This document shows, piece by piece, positions 6,652 to 14,585 of a stretch of 64,000 nucleotides of DNA. The stretch is from Shouchella shacheensis (GTDB lineage: Bacteria; Bacillota; Bacilli; Bacillales; Bacillaceae_D): the NCBI RefSeq assembly GCF_001484965.1, contig NZ_KQ947395.1, positions 37,087 to 101,086 of the forward strand, read 5' to 3'. Positions within the stretch are counted from its first letter, which is position 1. Each line of letters begins with the position of its first letter. The translations under genes and the position numbers were made by a program. The notes beneath the pieces are model-generated. The model made no database searches. It was not told where the DNA came from and worked only from the letters and a program-made list of their open reading frames with translations.

Positions 6652-8323
6652 CGTCGTCCTCCTGCTCTTGATCGTTTTTGCGTTCTTCTGCGGCGTCGTT
6701 CATCACTGCTGCCAGATGATCAAATTTAATACGCATCTCGCCGTCAGAGCTTGAACCGGCAAGAATGGATTTTACATGATTTTCAATTTCAGGAAGCTCA
6801 ATTCGGCTGAGGATGTCGTCAAGCTCGCCGATGACCGATTCAAACAAGTGAATTTTCTCATACAGCAAGTCCAGGATTTTCTCCTCCACCGTGTCTTGAA
6901 CAGCAAAGTTGTAGATATGGACGTCCGACTGCTGTCCAAGTCGATGAATCCGCCCGATCCGCTGCTCAATCCGCATCGGGTTCCATGGCAAATCGTAGTT
7001 GATAATATGGTGACAAAATTGAAGGTTAATCCCTTCGCCGCCCGCTTCCGTGGCAATCAGCACCTGGGCATGGTTTTGAAAGAGCTCACGCATCCAGTCC
7101 TTCTTGCCACGTTTGAAACCACCTCTAAACGGAACAGAAGTAATGCCATGCTGCTTCAGGAACCACTGTAAGTACAGCTGTGTTGCCCGGTACTCGGTAA
7201 AAATAATCACCTTGTCGTCGATTTTTTGAATGAGCTCAAGCGCTTTTTCGGCTTTGGCATGGCCTTCGATTCCCGCGGCTTGATTCAGCAGATTCACATA
7301 GGTACCTGGATCGCGCTCATCGGCCTGTGCGCGTTCAATCATACTCTTAAGCGTCATAAAGACGGCTTCACGACTGGAGCAAATCTCTCGTTTCAAGGTA
7401 AGCAAGGAGAAATGGTTCATGCCAGCCCCGAGTTCATCAATGGTATCGTAAAAGGAACGTTCGTTGTCGCTAAACGTGATCGGAACCGTTTCGACGATTC
7501 GTTTTGTCCACTCAATCCCTGTTTCCTCGCGGCGGTTTCGCACCATCACTTTTTGAATCAACGCCTTAAGCTGCTCGTCGTTTTTGGCTGAGCGGGAGTT
7601 GGAACGATATTCTTTATCAAACGAATCAAGGTCTCCAAGGTGTCCAGGCTTCAGGAGAGAAACAAGATTAAAGATTTCCTCGAGCTTGTTTTGTACGGGT
7701 GTGGCCGTAAGCAGCAGACAGAACTTCTTTTTCAGCAAGCGAATGAACTCGTAGTTTTTTGTTTTTGGGTTTTTGAGCTTGTGCGCTTCATCGATAATGA
7801 CCATGTCATACGGTTGATTCAAAACGATGTCACGATGTGGCTGACGCTTTGCGGTATCAATGGAGGCGACGACCACCTCGCACTGTTCCCAGACGTACGA
7901 TTTTTTTTGCGGGACGGCCGGAATATGAAATTTCGAATTCAGCTCAACAGCCCACTGGGAAACGAGAGAGGCGGGCACGAGAATGAGTGCTTTTTTAACA
8001 AGGCCGCGAATCATGTATTCTTTTAAAATGAGTCCAGCTTCGATCGTTTTCCCAAGCCCCACTTCATCAGCGAGAATCGCTTTGCCGTTCATTTGTTCAA
8101 TCACCGTTTGAGCGGCCTCGATTTGATGGTCGAAGGGTTGAAGCGTCGGCAAGTAGCTAGGGGCAAGCAACCCATGAAAGTCTGGAATCTGCTGGTGAAC
8201 CTGTGCTTCATAAGCGAGTTTAAAGGTTTCAAGGTCTGACCACGGACCATCTTGCTCGACACGTTCCAAAAACCGAACATTCCAGCTTTCGTCAAAATGA
8301 ATGTTAATATCCAGAGTGCTCAC
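6629..8323 (-). CDS. yqhH: SNF2-family DEAD/DEAH-box ATPase YqhH
   Basis: A 564-residue helicase-like ATPase of the RapA/SNF2 group. Motif I DEVGLGKTIEAGL lies near residues 88-100. Motif II DEAH (IIDEAHKLKN), motif III LTATP and the C-terminal motifs EAGGEGINLQ and RIEQRIGRIHRLGQ are all present. Such proteins translocate on DNA and can remodel RNA polymerase or other DNA-bound complexes, and the exact role of YqhH is not established. It is the first gene of the yqhH-yqhG pair. The assigned GTG start at 8323 is uncertain because only a weak AAGGA precedes it. It is divergent from the glycine riboswitch and gcv operon. Confidence 0.9.
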   Translation of the reverse strand: MSTLDINIHFDESWNVRFLERVEQDGPWSDLETFKLAYEAQVHQQIPDFHGLLAPSYLPTLQPFDHQIEAAQTVIEQMNGKAILADEVGLGKTIEAGLILKEYMIRGLVKKALILVPASLVSQWAVELNSKFHIPAVPQKKSYVWEQCEVVVASIDTAKRQPHRDIVLNQPYDMVIIDEAHKLKNPKTKNYEFIRLLKKKFCLLLTATPVQNKLEEIFNLVSLLKPGHLGDLDSFDKEYRSNSRSAKNDEQLKALIQKVMVRNRREETGIEWTKRIVETVPITFSDNERSFYDTIDELGAGMNHFSLLTLKREICSSREAVFMTLKSMIERAQADERDPGTYVNLLNQAAGIEGHAKAEKALELIQKIDDKVIIFTEYRATQLYLQWFLKQHGITSVPFRGGFKRGKKDWMRELFQNHAQVLIATEAGGEGINLQFCHHIINYDLPWNPMRIEQRIGRIHRLGQQSDVHIYNFAVQDTVEEKILDLLYEKIHLFESVIGELDDILSRIELPEIENHVKSILAGSSSDGEMRIKFDHLAAVMNDAAEERKNDQEQEDDDEAARSS

Positions 8324-8470
8324 GTCCTTATTTTTTCAGATGAATACATGTATTTTAAAAAAATGAGTTGCCAACCTTGCTCGGCATTGGTAGGATTAGA
8401 AGTATCCAAGGCTTTGCAGTCTTATAGGGTAGTATGCCGGGCAAATGGAAAAACTATGTACATAAAATAG
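8324..8470. other. Divergent intergenic region yqhH / gcv leader
   Basis: This AT-rich 147-bp gap must hold promoters for yqhH (minus) and for the riboswitch transcript (plus). TAAAAT-like and TATGTA-like -10 candidates occur near 8455-8468, but no convincing -35 partner was found. Confidence 0.4.
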
Positions 8471-8650
8471 TGGCGGATGAGAGTAAAGGGAGAGACTGCG
8501 CCTGTCGCGCAGCGCCGAAGGAGCAAGCGAAAGCGAATCTCTCAGGCAAAGAAGACTTTTACTTGACGCAACTCTGGAGAGTGCTTGCAAGGCAGGCCAC
8601 CTACGAAGACAATCCGGCGCGAAAGCGTTTGGGGAAACTTTCTGGTTCAA
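8471..8650 (+). ncRNA. Tandem glycine riboswitch controlling gcvT-gcvPA-gcvPB
   Basis: Two consecutive aptamers are visible. The first (about 8471-8556) has the GGATGAGAG start, GGGAGAGACTG, the GCGCCGAAGGAGCAA core and CTCTCAGGCAAA. The second (about 8557-8650) has CTCTGGAGAG and a CACCTACGAAG core, closing with CTCTGG-like sequence. These are the conserved features of the cooperative glycine riboswitch, which in Bacillus turns on glycine cleavage when glycine is high. A strong terminator follows directly as the expression platform. Confidence 0.95.
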
Positions 8651-8690
8651 GGACAGAGCAGACACAGATGTGTTTGCTCTGTCCTTTTTT
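8650..8690 (+). terminator. Riboswitch expression-platform terminator
   Basis: AGGACAGAGCAGACACA pairs with TGTGTTTGCTCTGTCCT (17-bp stem with one G-T pair), followed by T6. It comes immediately after aptamer II and should be disrupted by glycine binding to allow read-through into gcvT. Confidence 0.92.
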
Positions 8691-8698
8691 GATAAAAA

Positions 8699-8815
8699 AA
8701 GTGGAGGCGGGTCGAACAGAAGCGAGAATTTTGGAGACCTGACAAAAGAAATTCCGATCTTGGCTAACGCTTGCCAGGGCGAAAATCTCGAGCTTTTACC
8801 CGCCGCAACTGGATT
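8699..8815 (-). repeat. Interspersed repeat, type A, inverted, in the gcv leader
   Basis: Read on the minus strand it contains GGCGGGTAAAAGCTCGAGATTT, GGCAAGCGTTAGCC, GGTCTCCAAAATTCTCGCTTCTG and TTCGACCCGCCTCC, the body of the type A repeat. Both shared ends are degraded. It separates the riboswitch terminator from the gcvT ribosome site, lengthening the leader by about 120 nt. It is the only copy I found lying antisense upstream of a gene start. Confidence 0.8.
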
Positions 8816-8831
8816 ATGAGGAGGAATGAAA

Positions 8832-9935
8832 ATGACTGCGTTAAAACGAACACCGCTTTTTCCCGAGTATGCGAAGGCGGGCAAGGCAAAGACCGTCGAT
8901 TTTGGTGGGTGGGAGTTGCCTGTGTCCTTTTCTAGCATTAAAGAAGAACATGAGGCTGTACGAACGGCGGCAGGTCTATTTGATGTGTCTCATATGGGCG
9001 AGCTAGAAGTGGAGGGTAGCGACGCGCTTGCCAATTTACAGAAGCTTCTTACGAACGACCTTTCAAAAATCGGTGATCAGCAGGCGCAGTATAACACGAT
9101 GTGCACCGAATCAGGAGGAACCGTGGACGACCTGATCGTGTATCGTCGTGATGAGAATCGCTATCTGCTCGTGTTAAACGCTGCCAATATTGAGAGTGAC
9201 ATTGCTTGGATTAGCGAACATGTGGAGGGCGATGTGAACCTTCGCAATATTTCCGAAGAAACAGCCCTGCTCGCGGTACAGGGACCGAAAGCAGTTGAGG
9301 TCTTGCAAAAGCTGACTTCTAGCGACCTGGATGCCATTCGTCCGTTCCGCTTTTCAGAGGGCGTGGAAATCGCTGGAGTACCCGTTTTTGCTTCGCGCAC
9401 GGGGTATACGGGGGAAGATGGATTTGAGCTGTATGTCGGGGCCGAGCAAGCGCCGGTCGTATGGAACGCTGTGCTTGAAGCGGGTGAGGAACATGGACTC
9501 CTTCTGTGCGGGCTTGGGGCGAGGGATACGCTTCGCTTCGAAGCACGACTGCCTTTGTACGGCCAGGAGTTGACGAGGGAGATTAGCCCGCTTGAGGCCG
9601 GGATCGGGTTCGCTGTGAAAGTAAACAAAGAGGTCCCGTTTATTGGCCAAGAGGTTTTGAAGGAACAAAAGGAAGGGGGGCTGGCCCGTAAGCTCGTAGG
9701 TCTGAAGATGACCGGCCGCGGCATTCCACGCACAGGCTATAAAGTATTTGCCGGAGAAACGGAAGTCGGTTTTGTGACGACCGGAACGCAGTCGCCCACT
9801 CTCGGTTTAAACGTTGGGCTGGCAATTGTGGAGGCGAACCAAGCAGTTCTTGAGAATCATCTGGACGTGGAGATTCGCGGCAAGCGCGTCGAAGCCGTTG
9901 TCGTTAAGACCCCGTTTTATAAACGAGAAAAGTAG
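8832..9935 (+). CDS. gcvT: Glycine cleavage system T protein (aminomethyltransferase)
   Basis: A 367-residue tetrahydrofolate-dependent aminomethyltransferase, which takes the aminomethyl group from lipoylated GcvH, releases ammonia and forms 5,10-methylene-THF. Family motifs are [35 protein letters not shown] and the C-terminal GIPRTGYKV. The second ATG at 8832 is preferred to the one at 8826, because the GAGGAGG ends at 8824 and leaves a normal spacing only for the second. It is the first gene of gcvT-gcvPA-gcvPB, under the tandem glycine riboswitch. GcvH is encoded elsewhere, as usual in Bacillus. Confidence 0.96.
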   Translation: MTALKRTPLFPEYAKAGKAKTVDFGGWELPVSFSSIKEEHEAVRTAAGLFDVSHMGELEVEGSDALANLQKLLTNDLSKIGDQQAQYNTMCTESGGTVDDLIVYRRDENRYLLVLNAANIESDIAWISEHVEGDVNLRNISEETALLAVQGPKAVEVLQKLTSSDLDAIRPFRFSEGVEIAGVPVFASRTGYTGEDGFELYVGAEQAPVVWNAVLEAGEEHGLLLCGLGARDTLRFEARLPLYGQELTREISPLEAGIGFAVKVNKEVPFIGQEVLKEQKEGGLARKLVGLKMTGRGIPRTGYKVFAGETEVGFVTTGTQSPTLGLNVGLAIVEANQAVLENHLDVEIRGKRVEAVVVKTPFYKREK

Positions 9936-9959
9936 AGAGAACCAGCAGGAGGTGCAGCA

Positions 9960-11312
9960 ATGACAACCAATAACCGCTATTTGCCGATGACAAATGCCGA
10001 TGAGCGTGAGATGCTCGATCTCATCGGAGTGTCGTCGATTGACGACTTATTTGCTGATATTCCGGAGTCGATTCGCTACAATAAGTCATTACAGATTGAG
10101 AAGGCCCTTAAAGAGCCGGAGCTTGTCTCGTTTTTTCAAAAGCTAGCCAACGAAAATGTCTCCGTAAAAGACTACCCATCTTTTTTAGGGGCTGGGGTCT
10201 ACGAACACTACATTCCATCGATAGTGGACCACGTCATTTCTCGCTCGGAATTCTACACGGCTTACACTCCGTATCAACCAGAGATTTCGCAGGGGGAGCT
10301 TCAAGCGATTTTTGAGTTTCAATCGATGATCTGTGAGTTGACGGGAATGGACATCGCCAACTCCTCGATGTACGACGGACCGACCGCGTTATCGGAGGCG
10401 GCGATGCTCTCTTGCGGGCATACGAAAAAGAAAACGATTCTCGTATCCAAAGCAGTGCACCCTGAAGCCCGTGCGGTTCTCGCGACCAACGCATACGGAC
10501 AAGGGTTCAATGTAGTGGAAATTGATGCGGCGAATGGCACGACGGACGTGGAAGACTTAGAAGCGAATTACGGCGATGACACAGCTTGTGTGATTGTCCA
10601 GCATCCAAACTTCTTTGGCAGCCTTGAGCCGCTTGCGGAAATTGAAGCCATTGCACATCAGGGCAAAGCCCAGTTTGTTGTTTCAAGCAATCCACTTGCG
10701 CTCGGACTGCTAAAGCCACCAGGTGCGTTCGGCGCCGACATTGTTATAGGCGACGCCCAGCCGTTTGGCATCTCAACACAGTTTGGCGGCCCGCACTGTG
10801 GTTATTTTGCAACCACGAAAAAGCTGATGCGCAAAACCCCTGGTCGCCTTGTTGGTCAGACGGTTGATGAAAACGGCGATCGCGGCTTTGTCCTCACGCT
10901 GCAAGCACGTGAACAGCATATCCGTCGCGACAAAGCAACATCCAACATCTGTTCCAACCAGGCGCTCAATGCGCTTGCTGCCTCCGTGGCGATGACGGCT
11001 CTTGGCAAGCAAGGGGTGAAGGAAATGGCGACGCAGAATGTGCAAAAAGCGACCTATTTGAAACAGGCGCTCAAGCAAAACGGTGTCGCACTTGTTCATG
11101 AAGCCTCCACGTTTAACGAGTTTGTCGTTCAAATGAATGATGAAGTGGCAACCGTGAATAAAAAGCTGTTTGAAAAAGGCTTTATCGGCGGTTATGACCT
11201 TGGCAAGGATGACACGGAGCGCAAAGGCCAAATGCTTCTAGCCGTAACAGAGCTGCGGACGAAAAATGAACTCGATCGATTTGCACAAGAATTGGGGGCG
11301 ATTGTTGTATGA
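9960..11312 (+). CDS. gcvPA: Glycine dehydrogenase (decarboxylating) subunit 1
   Basis: A 450-residue N-terminal half of the split P protein, which with GcvPB forms the PLP enzyme that decarboxylates glycine and loads the aminomethyl group on GcvH. It opens with [18 protein letters not shown] and contains the conserved [36 protein letters not shown] and GGPHCGYFA segments. It has the fold but not the PLP lysine. AGCAGGAGG lies before the ATG at 9960. Its stop overlaps the gcvPB start by four bases, so the two subunits are co-translated. Confidence 0.96.
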   Translation: MTTNNRYLPMTNADEREMLDLIGVSSIDDLFADIPESIRYNKSLQIEKALKEPELVSFFQKLANENVSVKDYPSFLGAGVYEHYIPSIVDHVISRSEFYTAYTPYQPEISQGELQAIFEFQSMICELTGMDIANSSMYDGPTALSEAAMLSCGHTKKKTILVSKAVHPEARAVLATNAYGQGFNVVEIDAANGTTDVEDLEANYGDDTACVIVQHPNFFGSLEPLAEIEAIAHQGKAQFVVSSNPLALGLLKPPGAFGADIVIGDAQPFGISTQFGGPHCGYFATTKKLMRKTPGRLVGQTVDENGDRGFVLTLQAREQHIRRDKATSNICSNQALNALAASVAMTALGKQGVKEMATQNVQKATYLKQALKQNGVALVHEASTFNEFVVQMNDEVATVNKKLFEKGFIGGYDLGKDDTERKGQMLLAVTELRTKNELDRFAQELGAIVV

Positions 11313-12781
11313 AGGCGAACCAGATGTCACTTATTTTTGAGCGAAGCAAGCAGGATCGCGTAGGACACAGCCTGCCAGAACTAGACATTCCAGAAACTGA
11401 CGTAAGTGAAGTGATTCCAGCAGAGTTCATGCGCGAGGAAGCACCTGATCTACCGGAAGTTTCTGAGCTGCAAATCATGAGACACTACACGGCGCTCTCC
11501 AAACGAAACCATGGGGTGGACTCTGGTTTTTACCCGCTCGGTTCCTGCACGATGAAATACAACCCGAAAATCAATGAGGACGTTGCTCGCATCCCGGGGC
11601 TTGCCCACGTGCATCCGTACCAACCGGTGGAACAAGTACAAGGTTCTTTGCGCCTCATGTACAATTTGCAAACGTCCCTTGCTGAAATTACGGGCATGGA
11701 TGAAGTGACGCTTCAGCCAGCCGCCGGCGCGCACGGGGAGTGGACCGGACTGATGATGATTCGCGCCTATCACGAAGCAAATGGAGAGGCAGAGCGGACA
11801 AAAGTCATTGTGCCCGACTCGGCTCACGGCACCAATCCGGCCTCTGCAACGGTCGCTGGTTTTGAAGCGGTGACGGTCAAAACGAATGAGCATGGGCTTG
11901 TTGATTTGGATCATCTTCGCGAAGTCGTGGGCGAAGACACAGCGGCGCTAATGCTGACCAACCCGAATACGCTTGGTTTGTTTGAAACGCACATCCAAGA
12001 AATGGCTGAGATCATTCATAGTGCCGGTGGGAAGCTGTACTATGACGGAGCCAACTCGAATGCAATTCTTGGCATTGCCAGGCCGGGAGACATGGGCTTT
12101 GACGTCGTCCATTTGAACCTCCATAAGACGTTCACCGGTCCACATGGCGGGGGCGGACCAGGATCAGGCCCTGTCGGCGTGAAAAAAGAACTAAGCCGGT
12201 TCTTGCCAAAGCCAATTCTTGTGAAAGACGGGGAGGCGTTTCGCTTTGATCACGACCGTCCAGATTCCATCGGTCGCGTCAAGCCATATTACGGCAATTA
12301 TGGCATCAATGTTCGCGCCTATACGTACATCCGCACGATGGGGCCAGAAGGTCTGCGTCAAGTCTCAGAATTCGCCGTGTTGAACGCCAACTACATGATG
12401 CGTCGTCTTGAGCCGCATTTTGACTTGCCGTACACGCAGCACTGCCAACACGAATTTGTGATTTCCGGCAAACGCCAGAAAAAACTCGGCGTGCGTACGC
12501 TTGATGTCGCCAAGCGCCTGCTTGACTTTGGCTATCATCCGCCGACGATTTACTTCCCGCTCAACGTGGAAGAATGCATGATGATTGAGCCAACGGAAAC
12601 GGAATCCAAAGAAACGCTTGATGAGTTTATCGACGCGATGATTCAAATTGCGCGCGAGGCCGAAGAAGAGCCAGAAGTCGTGCAGGAAGCGCCGCACCAC
12701 ACGGTCATCGGTCGCTTGGACGAAACGCTCGCTGCGCGGAAACCGGTGCTGCGGTATCAAAAAGAAACAGCGACTGTTTAA
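11309..12781 (+). CDS. gcvPB: Glycine dehydrogenase (decarboxylating) subunit 2
   Basis: A 490-residue PLP-bearing subunit of the split P protein. The cofactor lysine lies in the [17 protein letters not shown] segment (about residues 272-288), followed by a glycine-rich loop. [16 protein letters not shown] and [10 protein letters not shown] are other family landmarks. Together with GcvPA, GcvT, GcvH and lipoamide dehydrogenase it breaks glycine into CO2, ammonia and a one-carbon unit. It ends the operon, with a terminator eight to fifteen bases after the stop. Confidence 0.96.
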   Translation: MKANQMSLIFERSKQDRVGHSLPELDIPETDVSEVIPAEFMREEAPDLPEVSELQIMRHYTALSKRNHGVDSGFYPLGSCTMKYNPKINEDVARIPGLAHVHPYQPVEQVQGSLRLMYNLQTSLAEITGMDEVTLQPAAGAHGEWTGLMMIRAYHEANGEAERTKVIVPDSAHGTNPASATVAGFEAVTVKTNEHGLVDLDHLREVVGEDTAALMLTNPNTLGLFETHIQEMAEIIHSAGGKLYYDGANSNAILGIARPGDMGFDVVHLNLHKTFTGPHGGGGPGSGPVGVKKELSRFLPKPILVKDGEAFRFDHDRPDSIGRVKPYYGNYGINVRAYTYIRTMGPEGLRQVSEFAVLNANYMMRRLEPHFDLPYTQHCQHEFVISGKRQKKLGVRTLDVAKRLLDFGYHPPTIYFPLNVEECMMIEPTETESKETLDEFIDAMIQIAREAEEEPEVVQEAPHHTVIGRLDETLAARKPVLRYQKETATV

Positions 12782-12794
12782 AGGGAGGATGAAG

Positions 12795-12826
12795 CCGCTT
12801 GAGATTAAACGCTCGAGCGGTTTTTT
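12795..12826 (+). terminator. Terminator of the gcv operon
   Basis: CCGCTTGAG pairs with CTCGAGCGG across a short loop (one G-T pair), followed by T6, directly after gcvPB. Confidence 0.88.
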
Positions 12827-12844
12827 GCATGTGCTTGGTAGGGG

Positions 12845-12920
12845 AGCGTGGATGTGCGTGAGAAGGGCACGAATGTGAGAGAGAAGAGCGCGGATGCGAG
12901 AGGGAATGTGCGTGAGCGAA
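12845..12920 (+). repeat. Degenerate 21-bp tandem repeat
   Basis: Three consecutive 21-bp units (12845-12865, 12866-12886, 12887-12907) and a partial fourth share the pattern GCxCGxATGxGxGAGAGxxAA with many substitutions. There is no open frame with a ribosome site. The array lies between two convergent terminators, where a decaying minisatellite would be tolerated. Confidence 0.5.
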
Positions 12921-13011
12921 ATCCGTGTGTGAGGATAAAGCCTATATAGTTCAGCACAACAAGGGCTGGAGCAACGTTAAGTAAGCCACTACCACTTGCT
13001 CCGTCCCAAAG

Positions 13012-13042
13012 AAAACACGCCCGCCTCACGCGAGCGTGTTTT
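13012..13042 (-). terminator. Terminator of yqhL
   Basis: On the minus strand AAAACACGC pairs with GCGTGTTTT around a GC-rich loop, followed by TTTGGG. It abuts the yqhL stop codon. Confidence 0.7.
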
Positions 13043-13429
13043 CTATTTTTTCTTCTTAACCTTGCCCGTCCACTTTCGGAAACCGCCTTTGAGGTAGTAT
13101 AGGTTTTTCACGCCTCGCTTTTTCTTAAGGAGTCTGGCCGCCTGCTTGCTGCGCGTGCTGTTTTGATCGTAGAGGTAGACGGCTTGGTCGGTGCGAACCT
13201 CGTTCATGCGCTGTTTGAGCTGGGACATCGGGATGTTCCGAGCGCCGAGAATGTGACCACCGTCGAATTCCTTTGTTTCGCGAACGTCTATCAGTTGAAC
13301 TTTGCGGTATCCTTTAATGAATTCTTCTTGAGTAAGTGCTGTTAAGTAGCTAGGTGTCTTTAATCTCGTTATCATAAAAATAGTGAGTAAAACGGTGAGT
13401 ATGAGCAAAATGATCATTTGTGTTTCCAT
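13043..13429 (-). CDS. yqhL: Membrane-anchored rhodanese-like protein YqhL, lacking the active-site cysteine
   Basis: A 128-residue protein with an N-terminal membrane segment (METQMIILLILTVLLTIFMI) followed by a rhodanese domain: LIDVRETKEFDGGHILGARNIP and a C-terminal LKGGFRKWTG. At the active-site loop it reads YLYDQNSTRS where active rhodaneses have Cys as first loop residue, and the protein has no cysteine at all. Sulfur transfer by the standard mechanism is therefore excluded. A binding or scaffolding role is inferred. The start is uncertain: ATG 13429 (AAGGGGAG 13 bases upstream) is chosen over GTG 13468. Location before lipM is conserved in Bacillus. Confidence 0.85.
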   Translation of the reverse strand: METQMIILLILTVLLTIFMITRLKTPSYLTALTQEEFIKGYRKVQLIDVRETKEFDGGHILGARNIPMSQLKQRMNEVRTDQAVYLYDQNSTRSKQAARLLKKKRGVKNLYYLKGGFRKWTGKVKKKK

Positions 13430-13603
13430 AATAGCCGTGGTTCTCCCCTTTGCAATATCAAGTTCCACTCCTCATTATAGCTAGTCTGACACGGTTTCGC
13501 AATGTTGTTCCAGAGAAGAATCTTCTTTTTTGGCATCGCCCGTCGAGGTTTGCTACACTAGAATAGAAGGTAGCATACATAGAGCAGAAAGAAGAGATGT
13601 ACG

Positions 13604-14437
13604 ATGACGGAGGTATGGCGATTTATTGATTCAGGCAAGCGTTCACCATCCTACAATATGGCCTTGGACGAGGCGCTGCTGCAGTGGCACAGTGAAGGCA
13701 AAATCCCCCCAACAATTCGCTTCTATGGCTGGGAGCCTGCGACGCTGTCGGTTGGGTATTTCCAGCGAGTCGAAAAAGAGATCAACTTGGAAGCGGTGAA
13801 GGAATATGGCCTTGGGTTTGTCAGACGACCAACAGGCGGGCGTGGAGTTCTGCATGAGCATGAACTGACCTATAGCGTCATAGTCTCGGAAGAACATTCG
13901 GGTATGCCTACGTCGGTGACAGAGGCGTACCGGGTAATTTCTGAGGGGTTGCTTGAAGGGTTTAGAGCGGTCGGGCTGGATGCCTCTTTCTCGATTCCTT
14001 CAACAGAAAAAGAAAAGGAGGCGCTAAAAAATCCTCGCTCTTCGGTTTGTTTTGATGCCCCGTCGTGGTATGAACTCGTGGTCGAGGGCCGGAAAGTGGC
14101 AGGAAGTGCGCAAACGAGACAAAAAGGCGTGATTTTGCAACATGGCTCGATTTTGCTTGATATGGAAGAAGATAAACTCTTTGACCTTTTTAACTATAAA
14201 AACGAACGCTTGCGTGAGCGGATGCAGCGGCAGTTCTCAAAAAAAGCCGTAGCTATTAACGCGTTAAGGGAGACGCCTATTGACTTAAACGAGGCGAGCG
14301 CAGCCTTTAAAAAAGGCTTTGAGAAAGGTCTTGGAATAACGCTTGAGCTTTACGAGTTGAGCGCGGAAGAAGAAGAGTCCGTCCTTTCGATTGCCAAAAA
14401 TCGCTACGAAACCGACGAGTGGAACTATCGCCGCTAA
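13604..14437 (+). CDS. lipM: Octanoyltransferase LipM
   Basis: A 277-residue member of the lipoate-protein ligase A fold. In Bacillus LipM moves octanoate from acyl carrier protein to GcvH, the first step of lipoate synthesis, after which LipA adds sulfur and LipL passes lipoyl to other complexes. Key motifs are [27 protein letters not shown] (about residues 73-90) and a catalytic cysteine near residue 150 in [13 protein letters not shown], which separates octanoyltransferase from ligase. [11 protein letters not shown] contains the conserved lysine region. The neighbourhood with the glycine cleavage genes, whose H protein is its substrate, makes biochemical sense. Confidence 0.94.
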   Translation: MTEVWRFIDSGKRSPSYNMALDEALLQWHSEGKIPPTIRFYGWEPATLSVGYFQRVEKEINLEAVKEYGLGFVRRPTGGRGVLHEHELTYSVIVSEEHSGMPTSVTEAYRVISEGLLEGFRAVGLDASFSIPSTEKEKEALKNPRSSVCFDAPSWYELVVEGRKVAGSAQTRQKGVILQHGSILLDMEEDKLFDLFNYKNERLRERMQRQFSKKAVAINALRETPIDLNEASAAFKKGFEKGLGITLELYELSAEEEESVLSIAKNRYETDEWNYRR

Positions 14438-14467
14438 ACCGCTGCCTACCAGTAGAGCAGCGGTTTT
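14436..14467 (+). terminator. Terminator of lipM
   Basis: AAACCGCTGC pairs with GCAGCGGTTT across an 11-base loop, ending in T5. It begins in the lipM stop codon. Confidence 0.88.
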
Positions 14468-14484
14468 TCTCGGCTGTTGAATGC

Positions 14485-14514
14485 TTGTGCCTCTGTTTAG
14501 AAATATGCTATGAT
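14485..14514 (+). promoter_or_regulatory. Promoter candidate for helD
   Basis: TTGTGC (14485-14490) and TATGAT (14509-14514) are 18 bases apart with an extended -10 TG (TGC before the -10). It lies about 70 bp before the helD start. Confidence 0.55.
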
Positions 14515-14585
14515 AAAACTTGAATTGGATAAATGGTATATTATGTTAATTGTAAAGAGCACTATGAGAAAGGGCGTGTTGGCCC

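Noticed and set aside
8396-8938. 180-codon minus-strand frame opposite the glycine riboswitch and gcvT start
   Set aside because: It overlaps a conserved structured RNA and has no ribosome site or family match.
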